Positions 7,915-13,239 of a stretch of 13,239 nt of DNA are shown here, in pieces. The stretch is from the NCBI GenBank assembly GCA_023380575.1, contig JAMCRM010000189.1, positions 1-13,239 of the forward strand. Direction: 5' to 3'. Position numbers and translations under genes: made by a program. How positions within the stretch are numbered: position 1 is the stretch's first letter; each line of letters begins with the position of its first letter. The notes beneath the pieces are model-generated. The model did no database searches. It saw nothing but the letters and a program-made list of their open reading frames with translations, and was not told the origin of the DNA. Source of the DNA: Acidobacteriota bacterium. GTDB taxonomy: Bacteria; Acidobacteriota; Terriglobia; Bryobacterales; Bryobacteraceae.

Positions 7915-8538
7915 TCAGGCTCGCGGCGTCGGCACCGCGCGCAGCTGCGCTTGTTCGAGCCGCTTGGTTTCCTGCCAGGTGTAGATCATGCGGTGAATTA
8001 CGGTCAGGTTGGAAAGGATGGCGATCACCCACAAGACCGGCGCCATGCGGTCGAAAAGGGCGCCGATAATAATCAGGACGATGCGCTCCGGCCGTTCCAA
8101 AAAGCCCACTTTGCACTTGGGGATGGTGCACTCGGCGCGCGCCCGCGAGTAACTCACCATCACGGAGCCGGTCATCACGATGGCGGTGAGGACGATGTAG
8201 AAGAAACGGTTGATGGAGGCGTAATAGACCAACAGCCCGACCAGCAGCGCCAGGTCCGAGTAGCGGTCCACCACGGAATCGAAAAAGCCGCCGAAGCGCG
8301 TCACCCGGTTGGTTTCCCGCGCGACACGGCCGTCCACCATGTCGAACAGGCCGGCGCCAATCACCACCACCGCGGCCCAGCGGAAGTTGCCCGCCGCGAA
8401 CAGAAAGGCCGCCACGATATTGATCAGCAACCCGATAAAGGTGAGGACGTTGGGATGGATGCGAGAGAGCGCCAGCCAGCGTACGATGCGATCGATAACG
8501 GCCCCGCAGGCAATCCCGATCGCCCGGTTGTATGTCAT
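7915..8538 (-). CDS. CDP-alcohol phosphatidyltransferase family membrane protein
   Basis: A 207-residue inner-membrane enzyme that transfers a phosphatidyl group from CDP-diacylglycerol to a polyol acceptor. The family signature D-G-x2-A-R-x8-G-x3-D-x3-D is complete at 69-91 (DGRVAR, then GGFFDSVVD), preceded by D66; the four aspartates bind the two metal ions. Several hydrophobic segments (about 32-50, 54-65, 95-107, 113-129, 153-167, 168-183) fit the usual six-helix fold. The acceptor cannot be fixed from sequence. The later ERPERIVLIIIGALFD segment resembles phosphatidylinositol-phosphate or archaetidylinositol-phosphate synthases more than classic PgsA, but this is only an impression. The start ATG 8536-8538 overlaps the greA stop by four bases (ATGA), implying translational coupling with greA. 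Confidence 0.9.
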   Translation of the reverse strand: MTYNRAIGIACGAVIDRIVRWLALSRIHPNVLTFIGLLINIVAAFLFAAGNFRWAAVVVIGAGLFDMVDGRVARETNRVTRFGGFFDSVVDRYSDLALLVGLLVYYASINRFFYIVLTAIVMTGSVMVSYSRARAECTIPKCKVGFLERPERIVLIIIGALFDRMAPVLWVIAILSNLTVIHRMIYTWQETKRLEQAQLRAVPTPRA

Positions 8539-8996
8539 AGGTCGTGGATGGTGGTCAGCTTCAGGATCTCCAACTCTTTGCTCCCCCCGGGGATCTGCAC
8601 TCTGACCACATCGCCCACTTCCTTCCCCAGGAGAGCCCGCCCGATCGGCGAACTGGTTGAAATCTTGCCGTTCGGCGCGTCCGCTTCTTCGCTTGTGACA
8701 AGGTTATAAGTGATCTCCTCGTCTTTGACGGTGTCGAGTACGATAACGGTGGACCCCAGTCCCACGCGGTCGTGCGGAATCTTCGAGAAGTCGATCATCG
8801 CCATCTCGGCAGCCCGATACTTGAGCTGGTTCAATCGCGCATTGACCAGACCCTGGCGCTCCTTGGCGGCATGGTATTCGGCGTTTTCGCTCAAATCCCC
8901 GTGCTGCCGGGCCTTCAAAATCTCCCTGGGCAGTTCGTTGCGCAATTCGTATTCGAGTGCGGCGATTTCCTCCTGCAATTTCTTCTTGATATCCAT
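8535..8996 (-). CDS. greA: Transcription elongation factor GreA
   Basis: GreA enters the RNA polymerase secondary channel and stimulates cleavage of backtracked transcripts. The protein is 153 residues, the family norm being about 158. The N-terminal coiled coil (MDIKKKLQEEIAALEYEL) carries the tip motif GDLSENAEY with the acidic residues needed for cleavage. The C-terminal FKBP-like domain shows ISTSSPIGRALLGKEVGD, characteristic of GreA. The reading frame is open further upstream to 9113, but the family's N-terminus fits ATG 8996, so that start is used. A TATAAT lies at 9024-9029 on the minus strand, about 28 bases upstream, which also makes the longer start unlikely. It is followed by the overlapping phosphatidyltransferase gene. 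Confidence 0.95.
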   Translation of the reverse strand: MDIKKKLQEEIAALEYELRNELPREILKARQHGDLSENAEYHAAKERQGLVNARLNQLKYRAAEMAMIDFSKIPHDRVGLGSTVIVLDTVKDEEITYNLVTSEEADAPNGKISTSSPIGRALLGKEVGDVVRVQIPGGSKELEILKLTTIHDL

Positions 8997-9023
8997 TTGA
9001 ACGGGACCGGCTCCCAGGCTTTC

Positions 9024-9029
9024 ATTATA
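9024..9029 (-). promoter_or_regulatory. Candidate -10 box of greA
   Basis: A perfect TATAAT on the minus strand 27 bases upstream of the greA ATG, predicting a start near 9017 and a leader of about 20 bases. No good -35 was found at 16-18 bp, so an activator or a weak -35 must be assumed. Confidence 0.5.
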
Positions 9030-9062
9030 GCCACAGGAGCGAAGTCCGGTAGAAGCTGTTTT

Positions 9063-9098
9063 CCGGGCGGGGGAAGGCGCGCTTCTCCCCCGCTCCGG
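9063..9098. other. Strong imperfect hairpin upstream of greA
   Basis: CCGG (9063-9066) plus GCGGGGGA pairs with TCCCCCGC (9086-9093) plus CCGG (9095-9098), with a T bulge and a small AAG/CTT extension around a GCGCG loop. It lies in the 184-bp gap between the secreted-protein gene and greA. Neither strand has a T-run after it, so it may be a non-canonical terminator or a transcript-stabilising structure. I see no gene in this gap. Confidence 0.45.
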
Positions 9099-9180
9099 GC
9101 TGTTCTCCACCACACAGAATGGCGATCGTAGGAATTTCGGAAGGTTGGGTTGCCGTGAGGAAGCGCGCGGGCAGATGCGG

Positions 9181-9498
9181 TCAGTCGTTCACCACCAGTT
9201 TCATCTTGGTCCCGCCCAGGCGGATTTCCTGAATACGATTCTTGCCGTCGGCGCTGTCGAACCGCACGGAAGTGCTGGAGAACTTGTTAGCCCCGGTCTC
9301 CACTTTCACTGCGGCCTCCGTGGACTCCCTGCCGCTGCGCAGCACAACTTTTTCGCCATTGAGTTCCACCTTGTACTGGCCGGCCTGCAGCTCGTGCCCG
9401 CTCAGAGTAACGGCCTGGTACAGCGTGAGCGAATAAGTCTTGGCGCTTGCCACGGTCAGCGCCAGAGTCGCGAAAGCAAGTAACAACTTCTTAGTCAT
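9181..9498 (-). CDS. Small secreted protein of unknown function
   Basis: 105 residues with a textbook signal peptide (MTKKLLLAFATLALTVASA, cleavage after ASA). The mature part of about 86 residues is beta-rich: KTYSLTLYQAVTLSGHELQ, AGQYKVELNG, EKVVLRSGRES, then VRFDSADGKNRIQEIRLGG and KMKLVVND. The (E)LQAGQYKVEL pattern recalls small periplasmic beta-sandwich proteins abundant in Acidobacteria (from memory); no enzymatic motif is seen. A TTG start twelve bases upstream is in frame, but it would overlap the GGAGG at 9504-9508, which sits five bases from ATG 9498, so the ATG is chosen. It lies between miaA and greA on the same strand but is separated from each by a gap, and likely has its own promoter. 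Confidence 0.85.
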   Translation of the reverse strand: MTKKLLLAFATLALTVASAKTYSLTLYQAVTLSGHELQAGQYKVELNGEKVVLRSGRESTEAAVKVETGANKFSSTSVRFDSADGKNRIQEIRLGGTKMKLVVND

Positions 9499-9503
9499 CG
9501 AAT

Positions 9504-9508
9504 CCTCC
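9504..9508 (-). promoter_or_regulatory. Shine-Dalgarno GGAGG deciding the start at 9498
   Basis: GGAGG on the minus strand, five bases before ATG 9496-9498. It is the clearest ribosome-binding site in the right half of the window and excludes the upstream in-frame TTG that overlaps it. Confidence 0.85.
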
Positions 9509-9561
9509 AAGATACGATCTACTTACAAATCTATGTACGCGCAGGCAGGCAAAAGGTTCGC

Positions 9562-10524
9562 TCAAAAGTTCAGAAAATTTTCGATGCGCGCCAGCGCCGG
9601 ATCGCCAACGCGCGCCAGGCCCCCGAATCCCCTGAGCCACCACACGCCCTCTTCGCGCCGGAACCAGGTCATCTGCCGCTTGGCATAACGGCGCGTGTTT
9701 CGCTGCGCGTAGAAGACGGCCTGCTTGAGGCTCAGTTCGCCGCGCAGTACCTGGAGCGCCTGCTTGTACCCGTGGGACTCGAAAGGCTTGGCCGTGGCGG
9801 GAAAACCGAGGTCCAAAATGTGGCGCACCTCGTCGATCAGTCCGGCGGCGAACATGCTCTCGCAGCGCGCGTCGAGATGCCGGTAGAGTTCGTCCCGGTC
9901 CGGGTCGAGGCCGAGTTTGAGCGTGCGGAAACCGGTGAGCGCGTCGCGCCCCCGGCTGTGGAGTTCCGTGATGGGCCGGCGGGCCAGCAGGCAGACCTCG
10001 AGCGCGCGGGTCACTTTGGGGACGTCGTGGGGATGGATTCTGGCCGCCGCGCGCGGATCGAAACGGCGGAGCAGGCGATGCAGCGAGCCCGGCCGGCGCT
10101 CCTGGCGCGCCGCCAGCCGCGCTCGCAGTGCGGCATCCCGTTCGGGACCCGCGAAAAGCCCCTCCAGCAGAGCCCGCAGGTAGAACCCGGTCCCTCCGGC
10201 CACCACCGGAAGACGGCCGCGCGCCGCGATTTCGCGGATGGTCTCCCGCGCCCTGCGCGCGTACTCGCCAGCCGTAAACACCTGGTCGGGGTCGAGAATG
10301 CCGATCAAATGGTGCGGAATCCCACGCATCTCCTCGGGCCGCAGCTTGGCGGTGCCGATGTCGAAATGGCGGTAAATCTGCAACGAATCGCAATTGACCA
10401 CTTCGCCGGCAAAGGTTTCGGCTACGGACAGAGCGAGTTCGCTCTTTCCCGATCCGGTTGGTCCGGCGATGGCGATCAGGGGGAATTCCGGGCTTTGATC
10501 CTGGGGCAAACCTCCGTTATACAA
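9562..10524 (-). CDS. miaA: tRNA dimethylallyltransferase MiaA
   Basis: Transfers the dimethylallyl group to N6 of A37 in tRNAs that read codons starting with U. With the TTG at 10524 the protein has 320 residues, a normal length. The Walker A GPTGSGKS is at 21-28, the tRNA/catalytic motif CDSLQIYR at 45-52 with DIGTAK at 55-60, and the DMAPP-site GGTGFYLRAL at 110-119. The C-terminal part has GYKQAL and QRNTRRYAKRQMTWFR, conserved in MiaA. The exact start is uncertain. TTG 10524 lies over a possible TATAAC -10 box, and TTG 10509 is only one base from a GGAGG, so neither has a well-spaced Shine-Dalgarno; homologues usually begin a few residues before LIAIAGPTG. It is divergent from the TPR gene. 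Confidence 0.95.
   Translation of the reverse strand: MYNGGLPQDQSPEFPLIAIAGPTGSGKSELALSVAETFAGEVVNCDSLQIYRHFDIGTAKLRPEEMRGIPHHLIGILDPDQVFTAGEYARRARETIREIAARGRLPVVAGGTGFYLRALLEGLFAGPERDAALRARLAARQERRPGSLHRLLRRFDPRAAARIHPHDVPKVTRALEVCLLARRPITELHSRGRDALTGFRTLKLGLDPDRDELYRHLDARCESMFAAGLIDEVRHILDLGFPATAKPFESHGYKQALQVLRGELSLKQAVFYAQRNTRRYAKRQMTWFRREEGVWWLRGFGGLARVGDPALARIENFLNF
10495..10523 (+). promoter_or_regulatory. Candidate promoter of the TPR gene, overlapping the miaA start
   Basis: TTGATC (10495-10500), 17-bp spacer, TATACA (10518-10523). The alternative -10 TACAAT (10520-10525) would have a 19-bp spacer. On the opposite strand TATAAC (10516-10521) overlaps the same bases, so divergent transcription of miaA and the TPR gene may be mutually exclusive here. 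Confidence 0.35.
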
Positions 10525-10587
10525 TGAAGTGGAACGCTTCGACCCCCCTCGGCATCCAAAGATTCAAGGTCGAAAAGGGCTAAATTC

Positions 10588-12642
10588 ATGATTCGCTACG
10601 CCAATCTCTTCCTGCTGGCAACCGCGCTGGCTTGTGTTTCCAATGGCCAAACCAACCCTCCTGCGGCGCCGGACAGGGCCGACTCCTATTACAACTACGC
10701 AATGGGACACCTTTACGCGGAGTTGGCGGGGGCCTACGGGAATCGCGGCGATTATGTGAACAAGGCCATCGAGCACTACCGCGTGGCCCTGCGGGAGGAC
10801 CCCTCGGCCGGCTTCCTGGCCGAAGAGTTGACGGACCTCTACATCCAGGCGGGACGGCTGCGCGACGCCATCGGGGAAGCCGAGGAGATGCTGAAGCAGA
10901 ACCCCGATAACATAGATGCGCGCCGTATTCTGGGGCGCATCTACACGCGCATGATCGGGGATCCGCAACAGGGAAAGATCAACGAAGAGATGCTGCGCAA
11001 GTCCGTGGAACAGTATCAAAAAATCACGGACAAAGATCCTAAAGATGTGGATGCCTGGCTGACCCTGGGCCGCCTGTACAAGGCGGGCAATAATTCCGCG
11101 GACGCCGAGAAGGCTTACGACAAGGCCCTTGCACTCGACCCCGACAACGAGGACGCGCTCACCGGCCTGGCCATCGTGTACTCCGACCTCGGCGACACCG
11201 CCAAGGCCATTGAAAAGCTCAAACAGCTCACCGACCGCAATCCCAACCCGCGCACCCTGATGGCGCTGGCCAGCTCCTATGAGCAGATGCGCGATTGGAA
11301 GAGTGCCGCCATGGTGCTCCGGCGCGCCATGGAACTGCAGCCGGATAACCCGAGGCTGAAGCGCGCGCTGGCCCAGGATGTGCTTTTTTCGGAAGATTAC
11401 GACGAAGCCCTGAAGCTTTACAGCGAGCTTTCCGCCGAGGATCCCCGGGACCCGCAACCGCAGCTCCGTATTGCCGATATCTACCGGCAGAAGCGCGATT
11501 TCCCCAAGGCTCATGCCGCGCTCGAAAAGGCCCGGCAGATTGACGGCAACAGCCTGGAAGTGCGCTACGACGAAGTGAATTTGCTGGACACCGAGGGCAA
11601 AGACGAAGAGGCCGTCGCGCTGCTCAAGGGCATTCTGGAGGACACCGCCAAGAAGTCCTATTCGGCTTCGGAGAAGGCCAACCGAACCATGCTGCTGGAG
11701 CGGTTGGGCTTCCTTTACCGCGGCCTTTCCAAGTACCCCCAGGCGGTGGAGTGCTTCCGGCAGATCGCCGCGCTCGACCCCGATTCCGGCGCCAAAGCCG
11801 CCGCGCAGGTGATCGACAGCCTGCGCATGGGCAAGGATTTCAAACAGGCCCAGCAGGAGGGCGAAGCCGCCCTCAAAAAGTATCCCGAGGAGCGCGTAAT
11901 CAAGTTGACCTACGCCTCCGTGCTCGCCGATATGGGAAAAACCGACCAGGCGGCGGGCATCATCCGTCCCTTGCTCAGCGGCAGTTCCGCGCACGATCGC
12001 GATACGTGGCTTGCCCTGGCCCAGGTCTATGAAAGGGGTAAGCGGTACAGCGAGGAAACCAAGGCCCTCGATGAAGCCGCCAAGCTCTCGACCTCGAAAC
12101 AGGACCGTGCCACGGTGGATTTCATGCGCGGCGCGATGTTTGAGCGGATGAAGGATTATGACCGGGCGGAGGCCGAATTCCGCAAGGTACTGGAAGCCGA
12201 TCCGGAAAATTCCGGCGCCCTCAACTACCTGGGTTACATGCTGGCGGACCGCAACGTGCGCCTGGAAGAAGCGCAGAAGCTGATCAGTCGCGCGCTCGAA
12301 CTGGAACCCGATAACGGCGCTTACCTGGACAGCCTGGCCTGGGTCAACTACCGCCTCAACAAACTCTCCGACGCCGAGAACCTGCTGGTGCGCGCCCTGG
12401 AGAAGATCGGCGACGACCCCACGGTGCACGATCACCTGGGGGACGTTTATTTCAAGCAGGGACGCACGCGGGACGCCATTCTGCAGTGGCAGACCTCGCT
12501 CAAGGAATGGGAGTCCGCCGCGCAGCCGGACCTGGATCCCGCCGAAGTGGCCAAGGTCAACAAAGAAGCTGGAAAACGCGCGCGTGCGCCTGGCTCGCGA
12601 AAGCGGCGGCAAGCCGTAGAGCGGCCTTTCAGGCCGGCATAA
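10588..12642 (+). CDS. Exported TPR-repeat protein (C-terminal tail apparently frameshifted)
   Basis: 684 residues as read. The N-terminus MIRYANLFLLATALACVSNGQ is a signal peptide; the ALAC site is a poor lipobox, so a soluble periplasmic form or a lipoprotein are both possible. From about residue 45 to 640 the protein is a chain of some 15 tetratricopeptide repeats, for example AWLTLGRLYKAGNNSADAEKAYDKALALDPDN and the consensus-like GALNYLGYMLADRN. TPR solenoids are protein-binding scaffolds; the partner is unknown. The tail after AEVAKVNKE turns into a basic, proline-containing stretch. Removing one A at 12562-12564 instead gives VNKKLENARVRLARESGGKP and a stop at 12617-12619, a much more TPR-like helical end (676 residues). 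So the annotated end at 12642 is doubtful. ATG 10588 is preceded by AAAAGGG. Confidence 0.9.
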   Translation: MIRYANLFLLATALACVSNGQTNPPAAPDRADSYYNYAMGHLYAELAGAYGNRGDYVNKAIEHYRVALREDPSAGFLAEELTDLYIQAGRLRDAIGEAEEMLKQNPDNIDARRILGRIYTRMIGDPQQGKINEEMLRKSVEQYQKITDKDPKDVDAWLTLGRLYKAGNNSADAEKAYDKALALDPDNEDALTGLAIVYSDLGDTAKAIEKLKQLTDRNPNPRTLMALASSYEQMRDWKSAAMVLRRAMELQPDNPRLKRALAQDVLFSEDYDEALKLYSELSAEDPRDPQPQLRIADIYRQKRDFPKAHAALEKARQIDGNSLEVRYDEVNLLDTEGKDEEAVALLKGILEDTAKKSYSASEKANRTMLLERLGFLYRGLSKYPQAVECFRQIAALDPDSGAKAAAQVIDSLRMGKDFKQAQQEGEAALKKYPEERVIKLTYASVLADMGKTDQAAGIIRPLLSGSSAHDRDTWLALAQVYERGKRYSEETKALDEAAKLSTSKQDRATVDFMRGAMFERMKDYDRAEAEFRKVLEADPENSGALNYLGYMLADRNVRLEEAQKLISRALELEPDNGAYLDSLAWVNYRLNKLSDAENLLVRALEKIGDDPTVHDHLGDVYFKQGRTRDAILQWQTSLKEWESAAQPDLDPAEVAKVNKEAGKRARAPGSRKRRQAVERPFRPA

Positions 12643-12664
12643 CGCCGCCTCCAAAGTCGTCCTG

Positions 12665-12682
12665 GCAGGCCGGAAGGCCTGC
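12665..12682. terminator. GNRA-capped hairpin between convergent genes
   Basis: A perfect 7-bp stem, GCAGGCC (12665-12671) and GGCCTGC (12676-12682), closes a GGAA tetraloop in the 48-bp gap between the TPR gene and the sensor-kinase gene. There is no T-run, so it is at best a weak bidirectional terminator or 3'-end stabiliser. A second small stem, CGGCC/GGCCG (12622-12636), lies just upstream. Confidence 0.45.
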
Positions 12683-12690
12683 ACCACGTT

Positions 12691-13239
12691 TCAGGTGCGC
12701 AGGATTTCCTGTACCTTGCGCGTGAAAGCGGCCGCGGTATAGGGCTTGTGGAGGAATCCGGTAGCGCCCCGGGATGTTTGGCGCAGGGCTTCTTCCTCAT
12801 CGTAGGCCGTAGCCACCAGAACGCGCAGGTCCGGACGCAGGACCAGCAGCCGCTCGAGCAGTTCCGCTCCGCTCATTTCGGGCATTTTCAGGTCCAGCAC
12901 CACGGCGGCTATCGCCTCATTATGGGCCTTGAAAATGTCCAGTGCGCCGGCCCCGCTCTGTGCCACCAATACGTTGTAGCCGGCCCGTTCGAGCGCCATC
13001 TTACCCACGCGCACGACCATCTCCTCGTCGTCCACCAGCAGAATGGTTTCGCGCGCCGGCGGCGCTTCGACGGCCATGGGAAAGAGGGCCCGAAAAACGC
13101 TCCCCTGACCGGGAACGGAGTGCACCTGGAAGCCGCCGCGGTGGCCTCGCAGGATCCCCAGGGCGGCGGGAAGCCCCAGCCCGCGGCCCAGAAACTTGGT
13201 AGTGAAGAAGGGCTCGAAAAGCCGCGACCGCACTTCCGG
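12691..13239 (-). CDS. Hybrid sensor histidine kinase, C-terminal part (5' partial)
   Basis: The frame is open to the window edge. Counting from the GTG-encoded Val at 13233, residues 1-52 are the end of a HATPase_c domain: LFEPFFTTK, the G2-type glycine box GRGLGL at 16-21, and GHRGGFQVHSVPGQGSVFRALFP. After a short linker comes a receiver domain (about 63-180) with the acidic pocket D68/D69, the phospho-acceptor D114 in VVLDLKMPEMSG, T142 and the conserved lysine K163 in FLHKPY. This order (kinase then receiver) defines a hybrid kinase, which passes phosphate to a separate Hpt protein or response regulator. The sensor, the phospho-acceptor histidine and the rest lie outside the window, so the stimulus cannot be inferred. 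The stop TGA is at 12691-12693. Confidence 0.93.
   Translation of the reverse strand, partial: PEVRSRLFEPFFTTKFLGRGLGLPAALGILRGHRGGFQVHSVPGQGSVFRALFPMAVEAPPARETILLVDDEEMVVRVGKMALERAGYNVLVAQSGAGALDIFKAHNEAIAAVVLDLKMPEMSGAELLERLLVLRPDLRVLVATAYDEEEALRQTSRGATGFLHKPYTAAAFTRKVQEILRT

Noticed and set aside
7793..8131. Minus-strand frame running through small RNA copy 2 and into the phosphatidyltransferase gene
   Set aside because: Overlaps a strongly supported gene in another frame and the terminator hairpin; no family resemblance.
8997..9113. N-terminal extension of greA
   Set aside because: The extra 39 residues are Pro/Arg/Ser-rich and unlike GreA; a TATAAT and a strong hairpin lie within this stretch, and the family N-terminus fits ATG 8996.
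10564..12687. 707-codon open frame on the minus strand opposite the TPR gene
   Set aside because: It is a codon-position shadow of a GC-rich gene: low-complexity His/Gly/Leu-rich translation, no domain, no ribosome-binding site, and the plus strand has an obvious TPR protein.

Overview
The window looks like a chromosomal segment of a GC-rich Gram-negative bacterium, most likely an acidobacterium of the Solibacter/Bryobacter type. This is inferred from the protein flavour, the small secreted proteins of a kind common in that phylum, and the type VI secretion genes; no rRNA or other phylogenetic marker is present.

Left part (1-4905, plus strand): the end of a type VI secretion (T6SS) cluster. 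It holds the 3' two thirds of tssH/clpV (sheath-recycling ATPase), vgrG/tssI (spike) and a HEAT-repeat protein whose start codon overlaps the vgrG stop. Two of these genes are interrupted as read: clpV by a frameshift near 520-535, and vgrG by an in-frame TAA directly followed by an in-frame ATG, which splits it into a gp27/OB part and a beta-helix part.

Middle (4948-7535, plus): two adjacent small exported proteins of unknown function, then a gap holding what looks like a broken C-terminal fragment of an RND efflux adaptor, then metY (O-acetylhomoserine sulfhydrylase). Between metY and the convergent minus-strand cluster lie two nearly identical units of about 120 bp, 182 bp apart. Each has a sigma70-like promoter with a 17-bp spacer, a perfect 8-bp hairpin with a C-rich loop, and an intrinsic terminator. 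They read as a pair of tandem small RNA genes and are the most interesting signal in the window.

Right part: a minus-strand cluster read from 10524 down to 7915 (miaA, a small secreted protein, greA, and a CDP-alcohol phosphatidyltransferase overlapping greA by ATGA). Divergent from miaA is a 684-residue exported TPR protein whose last codons appear frameshifted. The window ends in the C-terminal part of a hybrid sensor kinase (end of HATPase plus receiver) on the minus strand.

Three otherwise well-kept genes (clpV, vgrG, TPR) each carry one frame lesion. This could mean gene decay, recoding or consensus errors in the assembly, so pseudogene readings are tentative.
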